DNA from: Candidatus Halobonum tyrrellensis G22
GTDB lineage: Archaea > Halobacteriota > Halobacteria > Halobacteriales > Haloferacaceae
Assembly (NCBI RefSeq): GCF_000495475.1
Contig: NZ_ASGZ01000033.1
Span: 1-38,121 of the forward strand
DNA: 38,121 bases
Reading direction: 5' to 3'
The notes below the pieces were generated by a model, which was not told where the DNA came from, ran no database searches, and worked only from the letters and a program-made list of their open reading frames with translations. Both the position numbers and the translations under genes were made by a program. This document shows positions 7,912 to 15,407 of the stretch, piece by piece; the first letter of the stretch is position 1, and each line of letters opens with the position of its first letter.

Positions 7912-8811
7912 ATGATCGACCGGCTCCTCGGCCGCGCGTCGCTGAAGGCGCGCATCGACGAGTTGGAGGGGGAGCGCGACTCGGCGGTGGCGCGGATGGA
8001 GGCCGAGGAGGAGCGGCGGGCGGAGGCCGCCCGCAAACGCCAGGAGGCCGAAGAGCGGGTCAACCGGCTGGAGGACCGGATCGAGGAGTTGGAGGACCGC
8101 ATCGACCGCGCGGAGGCCGAGGGGGACGCCGACCTCTCGTATCGGGGGACCGAGACGCTCCGGCGCGACCGCCTCGACGCCGTCCTGCGGAGGCTGGAGA
8201 GCGTCGACGCGGGCGCGGAGGGGGCGCTGTCGGCGTTCGTCGCCGCCGACGGCGACGTGCCCGACGAGGCGGCGGCGGCGTTCGGCGACCGGTCGGCGCT
8301 GGTCCGCCGCGCCGCGCCGACGCTCGTCTACCGCGACGACGCCGGGCTGGTGTCGTGTGCGCTCCGGCCGCCGCTCGCGCCCGACCCGTTCGCCGAGTGG
8401 GCCGACGGGTTCCGCGTCCGCGAGGAGTGGTTCCGGCCGACCGGCCGGTTCGCGTTCGCGCTCGCCCGCGCGGACACGTTCGCGCTCGGCGTCTACGAGG
8501 GAACCGAGCGGGTCGCGTTCGAGTCCGTCGAGACGGACGTGATGAACGAACACGACAAGGGCGGCTTCTCGCAGGCGCGGTTCGAGCGCCAGCGCGACGA
8601 GCAGATAGCCGCACACGTCGACGACTGTGCCGCGGCGCTCGACGCCGTCGAGGGCGTCGACCGGACCGTCCTCGTGGGCGAGCGGAGCGTGCTCTCGGAG
8701 TTGGACGAGTACGCCGACCACACCGCGGGCAGCGACGCGACGGGCGACCCCGAGGAGGCGCTCGCGGACGCGTTCGCCGACTTCTGGACCGCGACGCTCC
8801 GGCTGGTGTGA
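7912..8811 (+). CDS. Vms1/Ankzf1-type peptidyl-tRNA hydrolase (archaeal VLRF1)
   Basis: A 299-residue protein with an N-terminal coiled coil (about residues 10-68, heptads of Glu, Arg and Leu) followed by an eRF1-like VLRF1 domain. The catalytic-loop motif KGGFSQARFERQR lies around residue 216, preceded by VMNEHD. In the Vms1/ANKZF1 family this Gly/Gln-containing loop enters the ribosomal peptidyl-transferase centre and cleaves peptidyl-tRNA on stalled 60S or 50S subunits. The sequence matches what I remember of haloarchaeal proteins annotated as Vms1/Ankzf1-family hydrolases. The coiled coil probably mediates ribosome binding (inference). It is 61 nt upstream of a peroxiredoxin gene on the same strand, which hints at a shared stress context. 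Confidence 0.85.
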   Translation: MIDRLLGRASLKARIDELEGERDSAVARMEAEEERRAEAARKRQEAEERVNRLEDRIEELEDRIDRAEAEGDADLSYRGTETLRRDRLDAVLRRLESVDAGAEGALSAFVAADGDVPDEAAAAFGDRSALVRRAAPTLVYRDDAGLVSCALRPPLAPDPFAEWADGFRVREEWFRPTGRFAFALARADTFALGVYEGTERVAFESVETDVMNEHDKGGFSQARFERQRDEQIAAHVDDCAAALDAVEGVDRTVLVGERSVLSELDEYADHTAGSDATGDPEEALADAFADFWTATLRLV

Positions 8812-8872
8812 GCCGGCGGCCGGGACGGCGGCCGGAAGCGTGTTGAGTCTCGCGCCCCGAGTCGGGGGACGC

Positions 8873-9349
8873 ATGCCCGACGAAGGTGACGACGCGCCGG
8901 ACTTCACCGCACCGCTCGTGACCGACGACATCGAGGAGGCGACCCTCTCGGAGCGACTCGACGAGGACGCGCCGGTCGTGCTCGCGTTCTTCCCGGGGGC
9001 GTTCACGCCGCCGTGCCGCGAGGAGATGGCGCAGTTCCAGGCGGACATCGACCGCTACCGCGACCTCGGGGCGACGCTGTACGGCGTGAGCGTCGACACG
9101 CCGTTCGCCCAACAGGAGTTCAAAGAGCAGGAGGGGTTCGAGTTCGGCATGGTGAGCGACACCAACAAGCAGATCGTCGACGACTACGACGTCCGGATCG
9201 ACATGGAGGACATCGGCTACTACGGGCTCGCGAACCGCGCGGTCTTCGTCGTCGACGCCGACGGCGAGGTCACCTACAAGTGGGTCGCCGACGACCCCGA
9301 GACCCAGCCCGACTTCGACGCCGTCGCGGAGGCGGTCGAGGCGGCCTGA
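8873..9349 (+). CDS. Peroxiredoxin (AhpC/TSA-type redoxin)
   Basis: A 158-residue thiol peroxidase that reduces hydrogen peroxide and organic hydroperoxides. The active-site motif PGAFTPPC gives the PxxxTxxC signature with peroxidatic C48. No other cysteine is present, so it is a 1-Cys type or resolves with an external thiol. The remaining fold is standard: YGVSVDTPFAQQEFKEQ, then a late strand VFVVDADGEVTYKWV. The ATG at 8873 gives the family's usual N-terminus; the longer frame starting at 8627 would run through the end of the VLRF1 gene. A T5 tract (9377-9381) follows the stop. Confidence 0.95.
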   Translation: MPDEGDDAPDFTAPLVTDDIEEATLSERLDEDAPVVLAFFPGAFTPPCREEMAQFQADIDRYRDLGATLYGVSVDTPFAQQEFKEQEGFEFGMVSDTNKQIVDDYDVRIDMEDIGYYGLANRAVFVVDADGEVTYKWVADDPETQPDFDAVAEAVEAA

Positions 9350-9376
9350 GTCGGCTCACGACGCCCGAATCCCTCG

Positions 9377-9381
9377 TTTTT
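9377..9381 (+). terminator. Oligo-T terminator after peroxiredoxin
   Basis: TTTTT lies 28 nt after the peroxiredoxin stop, in the short gap before the convergent ATP-grasp gene. Archaeal termination typically uses such T tracts without a hairpin. Confidence 0.5.
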
Positions 9382-9398
9382 CGGCTAGTGCGTCCGGC

Positions 9399-10634
9399 TC
9401 AACAGGAGCAGTAGTACTCCCGGTCCGTGAGTTCCGTCTCGATGACGGCGGCGGTCGGCCCGGGGTCGGAGGGGCGGTAGACGCCCGTCGTCAGCCCCCG
9501 CTCCGACTCGAAGGCGCCCGAGACGAGGCTGGTCCACTCCTCGCGGGAGAGCACGTCCCAGAACGTGGGGTCGGTGGTCGCGAGGTTCAGGTAGTCGCGG
9601 AGGTACACCCACCGGGCGTCGCGGCGGTCTTCGGGTTCGTACTCGGCGTCGGTGACGCTCGCGTACGCAGCCATCGGGAGGTTCGCCCCCGCCTCGACGG
9701 TCATGGAGATCCACTTCCACGGCCGGGTGTTGATGTCGAGGAGGACGTACTCTTCTCGATCCTGGTCGTAGACGAACTCCGACTCGCTGATGCCGTGATA
9801 CCCGGTCTCTTCGAGCACCGACAGCGCCCGCTCGCGCACCGCGGGCTCGTCGACCGTCTCCACCAGACAGGAGGTGCCGAACCCCCGCGGGAACCGGACC
9901 GCGGCGTTGCCGACGACCGCGAGCGGCTCTCCGCCCTCCGGGGGGACGTAGCTGGCGAGCGACGTGTCCGCGCCCGTCTCGACGGGCACCTTCTCCTGGA
10001 GCAACACCGTCGCGTCCGCCTCGTCGGCCGCGGCGACGGTGTCGTGGAGTTCGTCGCGGTCCTCTACCTCGATGACGTTGGTGCCGAACGCCTCCTCGAA
10101 CTTCCGCTTGTGTGCGGGCTTGACCACGAGCGGGAAGCCGAGCGCCTCGGCCGCCTCGTCCACGGGCGTCTCGCCGACCCGGTACGTCTCGGGGTACGGC
10201 ACGCCCAACTCCTCACAGAGCGCGTAGAGGTTCGCCTTGTCGAGGACGCGCTCTATCCCCTCGGCGTCCGAGAAGGGGCGTCGAACCCCCTCGGGCTCCG
10301 TCTCGGCGAACCCGCGGACCCACTCGTCCATGCACGCGAACGCGACACAGTCCGTGCCCGCCGCGTCGGCGACGCGTTCGACGTCCGCGCGGAACCCGTC
10401 GGCGTCGTCGAGCGGGTACGTCACCGCGCCCGCGAAGGCGACGGCGTCCGAGGTGGGTGCGACCCCGTCGCCGTTCCGGTCGAGGGCGATCACGGGGACG
10501 TCGTGGGCGTCGAGCGCGCGCGCGACGCTCACCCCGGTGATGTGTGCGTTCGCCACCAGCGCCGGCGGGCGGTCGAACGACGCCGCCGCGACGGCGTCGA
10601 CCAGCCCGTCGGTGTCGTGGAACGTGTCGGCCAT
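9399..10634 (-). CDS. ATP-grasp carboxylate-amine ligase
   Basis: A 411-residue ATP-grasp enzyme that should activate a carboxylate as acyl-phosphate and join it to an amine. The N-terminal pre-ATP-grasp domain (about 1-110) contains VANAHITGVSVARALDAHDV. The ATP-binding domain has KANLYALCEELGVPYPETY, then FPLVVKPAHKRKFEEAFG with the nucleotide-binding lysine. The Mg-binding region contains SESEFVYDQ and YVLLDINTRPW. This arrangement resembles D-aspartate-ligase-like and haloarchaeal carboxylate-amine ligases; the substrate is unknown. The extreme C-terminus, YYCSC, has two cysteines in an otherwise Cys-poor protein. A TATA box lies about 25 nt before the ATG. Confidence 0.88.
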   Translation of the reverse strand: MADTFHDTDGLVDAVAAASFDRPPALVANAHITGVSVARALDAHDVPVIALDRNGDGVAPTSDAVAFAGAVTYPLDDADGFRADVERVADAAGTDCVAFACMDEWVRGFAETEPEGVRRPFSDAEGIERVLDKANLYALCEELGVPYPETYRVGETPVDEAAEALGFPLVVKPAHKRKFEEAFGTNVIEVEDRDELHDTVAAADEADATVLLQEKVPVETGADTSLASYVPPEGGEPLAVVGNAAVRFPRGFGTSCLVETVDEPAVRERALSVLEETGYHGISESEFVYDQDREEYVLLDINTRPWKWISMTVEAGANLPMAAYASVTDAEYEPEDRRDARWVYLRDYLNLATTDPTFWDVLSREEWTSLVSGAFESERGLTTGVYRPSDPGPTAAVIETELTDREYYCSC

Positions 10635-10655
10635 GCGCGTCGCTCGCGCCCGCGT

Positions 10656-10664
10656 GGTTAAAGG
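10656..10664 (-). promoter_or_regulatory. TATA box for the ATP-grasp gene
   Basis: GGTTAAAGG on the plus strand gives CCTTTAACC on the coding strand, centred about 26 nt before the ATG at 10634. A leaderless transcript is expected. Confidence 0.55.
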
Positions 10665-10797
10665 CCCGCGTCAGCCGGCGGTCTCTGCCTCCGTCGCGGA
10701 CTCCGACTCGGACACGGACTCGAACTCGGACGACTGGCGGGCCGGCCGGTCGGCGACGACGGCCCGGCGGGAACCGCTCGACGGCGGGCGAACGGGC

Positions 10798-10804
10798 GGT
10801 TTAT
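10798..10804 (+). promoter_or_regulatory. TATA box for the DUF5813-type gene
   Basis: GGTTTAT sits 25-32 nt before the GTG start at 10830, the leaderless spacing. It supports that GTG over any downstream start. Confidence 0.55.
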
Positions 10805-10829
10805 CCTCGTTGGGCGCCTCCCTCCGGCC

Positions 10830-11348
10830 GTGACCGACGGAAACGGAGACGAGTCCGGCGTTCCAGAGCGCGTCCGGCGGGCGGCGCGCGACCACGACGC
10901 CCTCGGCGACCCCGCGGGCGGGGGGTTCCCCGTCACGAGCACGCCGTTCGACGGCCGTATCGCGGTCGACGAACGCGACGACGGCCGACTCGCGTTCGAC
11001 GTGACCGTCCGCGTGCCGACGCTGTCGGCGGTGGCGGTCGACGAGGTGGCCGACGTGGTCGACGAGGGCTGGTACGACACGTTCGAGCGCCGGGTCGCCG
11101 ACATCGGCGCGGTGACCGAGGGGGACCACGACCTCTCGCCGGCGACCCGCCGCGCGGGCGAGGAGGCGGTCGTCGAGGCGTCGCTCACGGACCTGAACGA
11201 GCGGCGGGGCGTCAACGACGCCGTCGCGGTCGTCGACTACGTCGAGGGGACGTACGTGCAGGGCGTCGTCCCGGGCTACGAGTACACCGACCCCGTGGCC
11301 GGACTGATCGACCGGGCGCGCGCCGCGGGCGGCAGCGGCGACTACTGA
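10830..11348 (+). CDS. DUF5813-type haloarchaeal protein
   Basis: A 172-residue soluble acidic protein. Its N-terminal part reads PERVRRAARDHDAL and FPVTSTPFDGRIAVDE. The middle holds RVPTLSAVAVDEVADVVDEG, and the end DAVAVVDYVEGTYVQGVVPG. I recognise this as a haloarchaeal family annotated as DUF5813, without known function. The start is GTG 10830, supported by the TATA box 25 nt upstream. It diverges from the ATP-grasp gene and converges on the GrpB-family gene. Confidence 0.82.
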   Translation: MTDGNGDESGVPERVRRAARDHDALGDPAGGGFPVTSTPFDGRIAVDERDDGRLAFDVTVRVPTLSAVAVDEVADVVDEGWYDTFERRVADIGAVTEGDHDLSPATRRAGEEAVVEASLTDLNERRGVNDAVAVVDYVEGTYVQGVVPGYEYTDPVAGLIDRARAAGGSGDY

Positions 11349-11415
11349 GCGGTCCCGCACCGCCGGTCCGACCGGCCGTCCGACCGAGCGGGTCCCGTCA
11401 CGTTCGCTCCCGCTC

Positions 11416-11943
11416 TCAGTCCTCGCGACCGCCGAGCGCCCGCCCCACCACCCGCTCGACGAACTCGCCCTTGCCAGCGGTGTACGACGCGCGGTCGTCG
11501 GGGAAGCGGGCGGCCAGACCGCGTTTCAGCCGTTCGTACTCGGCCGCGGTTCGGGGGTCGCGTCGGAGGGCGTCGCGGAACGCCAGTTGCTCCCGGCGGT
11601 AGCCGCTCCCCGGTTCGGCGAGCGAGAGGTAGTGCGTCCGGCGCGACGGGGGACCCTTCGCGAGGAAGACGCGGCCGGACACGTCGTCGGGTCGCCGCTC
11701 GTAGCCGTTCGCTTCGAGCGTCGCGACGGGGCCGCCCACGTCGTCGAGGTCCGGGACGGTCGCGAGCAGGTCGACGACGGGCTTGGCGGCGAGCCCCTCG
11801 ACGGCGGTGCTCCCGACGTGTTCGAAACAGCCGACCGCGTCGCCGACCAGCGGGCGGAGCCGGTCGACTTCGCGCTCGTACGCCTCGCGCCACGCCGGCG
11901 TCCACTCGCGGAGTTCGACCGTCCCCCGTTCGAGTCCGACCAC
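11416..11943 (-). CDS. GrpB-family protein
   Basis: A 175-residue member of the GrpB/UPF0157 family, which has a nucleotidyltransferase-like fold. The hallmark FEHVGSTAVEGLAAKPVVDL appears around residues 40-60, followed by RTHYLSLAEPGS and a C-terminal helix near YERLKRGLAARF. The family's biochemical activity is not firmly established; some members are fused to dephospho-CoA kinase, and a relation to GrpE is not implied. The start is GTG at 11943. The RAM-domain gene upstream on the same strand stops 67 nt earlier (12011), so the two may be co-transcribed. Confidence 0.88.
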   Translation of the reverse strand: MVGLERGTVELREWTPAWREAYEREVDRLRPLVGDAVGCFEHVGSTAVEGLAAKPVVDLLATVPDLDDVGGPVATLEANGYERRPDDVSGRVFLAKGPPSRRTHYLSLAEPGSGYRREQLAFRDALRRDPRTAAEYERLKRGLAARFPDDRASYTAGKGEFVERVVGRALGGRED

Positions 11944-12010
11944 ACCGTCGACGCGCGGGCGAGGCGGGAAAACCGCTCGGGTCGAAGCGTCGGCACGTCG
12001 GCGCGTCCGC

Positions 12011-12244
12011 TCAGTCCATCGCGATGTACGTCCGGGTGTCCTCGACGCCGTCGATGCCCTGGATGCCGTCGGCCGCCACCTCCTTGACCTGCGCGGGACC
12101 GTCGACGCGCACCTTCACGACGAAGTCCATGTCGCCGGCGACGATGTGCGCCTCCTCGACCCCCTCGACCCCCCGGATCGCCCCCTTCACGCGGTCGGCC
12201 TCGCCGGTGCTGGCTTTCACCATCACGTACGCGGTCACGGTCAT
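12011..12244 (-). CDS. Stand-alone AsnC/RAM effector-binding domain protein
   Basis: A 77-residue protein consisting only of the Lrp/AsnC C-terminal (RAM) ligand-binding domain, beginning MTVTAYVMVKASTGEADRVK and containing EAHIVAGDMDFVV and GVEDTRTYIAMD. It has no DNA-binding helix-turn-helix. Such proteins form oligomers that bind amino acids or similar small molecules. Its ATG overlaps the trkA stop codon (ATGA at 12241-12244), so translation is coupled. The natural inference is that it senses an effector for the TrkA partner. It is a clear paralogue of the divergent gene at 13035. Confidence 0.92.
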   Translation of the reverse strand: MTVTAYVMVKASTGEADRVKGAIRGVEGVEEAHIVAGDMDFVVKVRVDGPAQVKEVAADGIQGIDGVEDTRTYIAMD

Positions 12245-12939
12245 CGCTCGGTCCCGGCGGCCGAGGCGAGCGTCGCCGCGGCGTTCTCGCCCACGAGGAG
12301 TTGACGCACGTCGCCGAGGACGTCGAAGTCGGCGAGCACCGCCAGTCGGTCGCCCTCCTCCAGCGAGTCGTCCGACAGCGGGATGCCCATCGGCTCGCCG
12401 TCCTTCCCGAACGCGAGGATCCGCGCTTGGGCGGGCAGCGACACCTCGCTCAGCGTGTACCCCCGCATCGGCGACTCCGCGGTGATGGTAAACAGGAGCA
12501 CCTGCAGGTGTTCGGCGATGTCGGCGATGGCGCGGATGTTCCCGCCCAGCAGGGCGTTCTTCGCACCGATGGCGCCCAGCCGCTCGGGGTAGATGATCTC
12601 GTCCACCTCGTCGGCGTACTTCGTGTATATCTCCTCGCGGTAGTCCTCGTCGATGCGCATCACGGTCCGGCAGCCGTAGTGGTCGGCGATCATGCACGCC
12701 GCGAAGTTGGCGTTGAGGTCGCCCGTGAGCGCGCCGACGGCGTCCGCCGCCTCGACGCCCGCCTCGACGAGCGTCTCCTCGCGGGAGCCGTCGCCCTCGA
12801 ACACGGTGAAGCCGGCGTCGCGGGCGCGGTCGGCCCGCTCGCCGTCGCCCTCGACGACGGTCACCTCGTGACCCTCCTCGTGGAGGACCCGCGCCGTGCG
12901 GAGACCGACGCGACCCGCTCCGATGACGATGAATCGCAT
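12241..12939 (-). CDS. trkA: TrkA-N/TrkA-C (RCK) potassium-uptake regulator
   Basis: A 232-residue protein with an N-terminal Rossmann NAD-binding domain: glycine motif GAGRVG at residues 7-12 and acidic residue in VTVVEGDGERADRA. A TrkA-C domain follows at about 150-215 (AESPMRGYTLSEVSLPAQ and LEEGDRLAVLADF). RCK subunits gate TrkH/KtrB-type potassium transporters in response to nucleotides; no transporter gene lies next to it. The ATG at 12939 is chosen because the fold begins at MRFIVIGAG and a TATA box lies 25 nt upstream. The longer frame to 13128 crosses the promoter. It is translationally coupled to the RAM gene downstream. Confidence 0.92.
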   Translation of the reverse strand: MRFIVIGAGRVGLRTARVLHEEGHEVTVVEGDGERADRARDAGFTVFEGDGSREETLVEAGVEAADAVGALTGDLNANFAACMIADHYGCRTVMRIDEDYREEIYTKYADEVDEIIYPERLGAIGAKNALLGGNIRAIADIAEHLQVLLFTITAESPMRGYTLSEVSLPAQARILAFGKDGEPMGIPLSDDSLEEGDRLAVLADFDVLGDVRQLLVGENAAATLASAAGTER

Positions 12940-12942
12940 GTG

Positions 12943-13031
12943 GTATGGTATAGCTACCCGAGGAAATAACTGTATCTCCGCGCTGGCGCCGCGGCGACGA
13001 CAGCGTTTTATCGTGGTACACGGTACCATAC
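12943..13031. promoter_or_regulatory. Symmetrical divergent promoter with a shared TACCATAC operator
   Basis: Both divergent genes have TACCATAC ending exactly 3 nt before their ATG: complement of 12943-12950 for trkA, and 13024-13031 for the RAM gene at 13035. Both also have a TATA element at about -25 to -31 (complement of AAATAAC at 12964-12970, and TTTTAT at 13006-13011). On the right side two overlapping inverted repeats are present: TGGTAC-ACG-GTACCA (13014-13028) and ACCATA-CGG-TATGGT (13025-13039). The motif would cover the transcription start, a position typical of a repressor. Confidence 0.75.
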
Positions 13032-13034
13032 GGT

Positions 13035-13268
13035 ATGGTTCGCGCGTTCGTGATGGTGAAGACCGCCCCGGGAACCGTCGGGCGCGTCGCCGAGGCGGTT
13101 CGGGGGCTGGACGCGGTGGGCGAGGCACACGTCGTCGCCGGCGACTACGACCTGGTCGCGGAGGTGGAGGCGGCCGAGATGTACGACGTGCTCGACACCG
13201 TCGCCAACGACGTCCGGTCGCTCGACGGCGTGACCGACACGAAGACGTACGTCTCGATGGACGGGTAG
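13035..13268 (+). CDS. Stand-alone AsnC/RAM effector-binding domain protein, second copy
   Basis: A 77-residue RAM-domain protein beginning MVRAFVMVKTAPGTVGRVAE, with EAHVVAGDYDLVAEVE and DGVTDTKTYVSMDG. It is a clear paralogue of the RAM protein at 12011 (shared FVMVK/YVMVK, EAH-VAGD and DT-TY-MD positions) and likewise lacks a helix-turn-helix. It is transcribed away from the trkA-RAM pair, with mirrored promoter elements, so the three genes are probably co-regulated. Its ATG lies inside a 6-bp inverted repeat. The two RAM paralogues may form mixed oligomers (inference). Confidence 0.92.
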   Translation: MVRAFVMVKTAPGTVGRVAEAVRGLDAVGEAHVVAGDYDLVAEVEAAEMYDVLDTVANDVRSLDGVTDTKTYVSMDG

Positions 13269-13328
13269 CCGCGCCCCACGGAGGGGTCGCTCCGACAGGT
13301 CAAAGGTCGTGAGGAGCCAACCGTCCGC

Positions 13329-13640
13329 ATGGCTTCGCTGGTCGCGCTCGGACTCACCGCGGCGGTGCTCGTGGTGCACACGCTCGTCGCGGCGGTGCTC
13401 GCGCGCTTCTTCCGTATCCGGCTGAACACCCAGTGGGGGTGGGTCGTCTACAGCCTCGCGCTCATCCCGGTCGTCCTCACGGCGACGACCATCCTCGCGG
13501 GGGCGGTCATCCCGCCGCTGTTCGACGGCGCGCCGCTGCTGCTCGCGACGTTCGTCGGTCTCCCGATGGCGCTCGGGTTCACCGTCGACCTGCTGTACGT
13601 CCCGGCGCCCGACGAGTACGACCTCCCCGAGGCGAACTGA
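13329..13640 (+). CDS. Small three-helix membrane protein, unrecognised
   Basis: A 103-residue protein with three predicted membrane helices: LVALGLTAAVLVVHTLVAAV at the N-terminus, WGWVVYSLALIPVVLTATTI in the middle, and LLLATFVGLPMALGFTVDLL near the end. The C-terminus is short and acidic (DEYDLPEAN). Between helices 1 and 2 is a basic loop, RFFRIRLNTQ. It lies 60 nt downstream of the second RAM gene on the same strand and may share its transcript. I cannot assign a function. Confidence 0.8.
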   Translation: MASLVALGLTAAVLVVHTLVAAVLARFFRIRLNTQWGWVVYSLALIPVVLTATTILAGAVIPPLFDGAPLLLATFVGLPMALGFTVDLLYVPAPDEYDLPEAN

Positions 13641-13730
13641 CCGGTCGAACCGCTCGGTCCCCGCCGGTCCGACCGCCCGTCGGGGGTCGCGCCCGCTCGC
13701 GAACGCGGCGGAGGCGAGTCGGTCCCCGGG

Positions 13731-14729
13731 CTACCCGCTCGCGGTCCCGGTCGGTACGGTTCCGTTCGGCGCCGTCACCGTTCCGTTCGGCGCCGTCGGA
13801 GTCTCGTTCTGTGCCGTCGCCGTTCCGTTCGGCGCGGGTCCGCCGGTCGTACCGCCCGCGAGCGCACGCTCCACCCACCCCGGCCGTCCGACCGCGGTGT
13901 TCCCGACGTCGGCGACGCGGAAGGCGTCCGTCACCACCGCCTCTTGGCCGAACTGCGTGGTCTGGTAGGTGAGCCGGTAGGCGACGACTCGGCCGTCGGG
14001 CGCGACCAGCAGCCGGACGTCGACCGAGCGCCACGACGGCAGGTCCTGACCGGTGGACGGTCGCTCGCGGGCGACCCGTCCCGGGCGCGCTTCGAGCACC
14101 GCGAGCCGTCGGCCGTCGTCGGTGACGGTGCCCGCGAACCGGGGGTCGAGCGTCCGCAGCAGCGACCGGAGCCGGTCGCTCCCGTCCGAGTCGACCCCCG
14201 CCGGGCGCTCGCCGGCCACCACGGTCAGGTTCGTGGTCGCGTTCTGCCGCAGGTCGCGCCCGACCGTCACCGAGCCGTTCGTCCAGTACGTCGTCGTCCG
14301 CACCTGGTCGTTGCCCCAGTGGGACCGCACCGAGACGAGACGGCGGTCGGCGTCGGCGGTCGGGCTCCCGGCGCCGAGTCCCGCGTCGGGGTCGACCCGG
14401 ACGCGGAGCGACTCGTTGACGATCCCCCGCCCGTTCCGGCGGGTCACCGCGCGGTGGCGGACCGTCGTGAACGACCGGTTCGACAGCGACGCCCGGTGGG
14501 CGGCGACCAACCGCTCGGCGTCGACGGCGTCGGCGGTCACCCCCGGCGGGAGTCCGCCGGCCGGCGTCGACACCGGGGTCGGCGTCGGGGAGGGGGTCGG
14601 CGTCCCGCGGAGGGCCGGGTTCACCGTCCGCGGTCCGGCGTCGTCGGCGGCGCCGAGGGCGTCGAAACCGCTACACCCGGCGGTGGCGAGGAGGATGGCG
14701 ACCGCCAGCGCCGCGAGTTGCGCTCGCAT
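13731..14729 (-). CDS. Secreted haloarchaeal lipoprotein with sequon-rich tail
   Basis: A 332-residue lipoprotein. The signal peptide ends in the lipobox ATAGC (Cys about residue 19), followed by a low-complexity Thr/Pro linker (TPTPSPTPTPVSTP). The folded part from about residue 65 contains LVAAHRASLSNRSFTTVRH and a series of beta strands ending near VVAYRLTYQTTQFGQEAV. This layout recalls haloarchaeal lipoproteins with a lipoprotein-carrier-like beta fold; the function is unknown. The last 35 residues are an imperfect repeat of APNGTVT units carrying four N-glycosylation sequons. It lies 50 nt downstream of tmk on the same strand. Confidence 0.87.
   Translation of the reverse strand: MRAQLAALAVAILLATAGCSGFDALGAADDAGPRTVNPALRGTPTPSPTPTPVSTPAGGLPPGVTADAVDAERLVAAHRASLSNRSFTTVRHRAVTRRNGRGIVNESLRVRVDPDAGLGAGSPTADADRRLVSVRSHWGNDQVRTTTYWTNGSVTVGRDLRQNATTNLTVVAGERPAGVDSDGSDRLRSLLRTLDPRFAGTVTDDGRRLAVLEARPGRVARERPSTGQDLPSWRSVDVRLLVAPDGRVVAYRLTYQTTQFGQEAVVTDAFRVADVGNTAVGRPGWVERALAGGTTGGPAPNGTATAQNETPTAPNGTVTAPNGTVPTGTASG
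13746..13840. repeat. Short tandem repeat coding for the APNGTVT tail
   Basis: Units related to CCGTTCGGCGCCGTC occur several times in this 95-nt stretch, coding for the repeated Ala-Pro-Asn-Gly-Thr segment at the lipoprotein C-terminus. One unit has drifted to Ala-Gln-Asn-Glu-Thr. Confidence 0.7.
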
Positions 14730-14779
14730 GCGGAAGGTGTCACGCTACGAGGTCATAAGCGTGAGCGCGGGCGGTCGGC

Positions 14780-15373
14780 TCAGCGACCGTCGAGCAGGCC
14801 CGCCACGGCGCGCTCGACCGATTCGAGCACGCGCTCGGGCGACCGGGAGGCGTCCACCCGGACGAACCGCCCGGGTTCGGCGTCGATCAGGCGCTCGTAG
14901 TTCGACCGCACGTCCGCGAGGAACGACGCGCGTTCGAACTTGTTGGTCGCCCCCGCCCGTCCGGCCGCCGTCTCGGGGTCGACGTCGAGGTAGACGGTGG
15001 CGTCGGGCGCCCGGGTGAACGCCTGGTGGACCCCGCGGACGTACTCCAGCGGGCGGTCGATCCCGGCGTCCGCGTCCGCGAGGCTCGCCGCCTGGTAGGC
15101 GTACCGCGAGTCGACGTAGCGGTCGGAGAACACCAGTTCCCCCTCCGCGAGCGCCGGCCGGACGACCCGCGAGAGGTGGTCGGCGTGGTCGGCGGTGAAC
15201 AGGAACAGTTCCGCCAGCGGGTCGGCCTCGTCGCCGATCGACCGGCGGACCGCGTCGCCGTACCACGAGTCGGTCGGCTCGCGGGTGAACGTCGCGTCGG
15301 GGTAGACGTCGTGTAGCGCCTCCCAGGCGGTCGTCTTGCCGCTCCCGTCCAGCCCCTCGAACGTGATGAGCAT
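14780..15373 (-). CDS. tmk: Thymidylate kinase
   Basis: A 197-residue dTMP kinase making dTDP for DNA synthesis. The P-loop is GLDGSGKTT (residues 7-15). The substrate-binding motif [10 protein letters not shown] follows near residue 30. The DR motif appears in [14 protein letters not shown] near residue 85, and the adenine-binding side contains [13 protein letters not shown]. Length is normal. It is the middle gene of a same-strand group, 34 nt after the PGF-CTERM gene and 50 nt before the lipoprotein gene. The neighbours are surface proteins, so this is not a nucleotide-metabolism operon. Confidence 0.96.
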   Translation of the reverse strand: MLITFEGLDGSGKTTAWEALHDVYPDATFTREPTDSWYGDAVRRSIGDEADPLAELFLFTADHADHLSRVVRPALAEGELVFSDRYVDSRYAYQAASLADADAGIDRPLEYVRGVHQAFTRAPDATVYLDVDPETAAGRAGATNKFERASFLADVRSNYERLIDAEPGRFVRVDASRSPERVLESVERAVAGLLDGR

Positions 15374-15407
15374 CCCTACCGGACCGTGCGGGGGCCGGGG
15401 TTTACGG

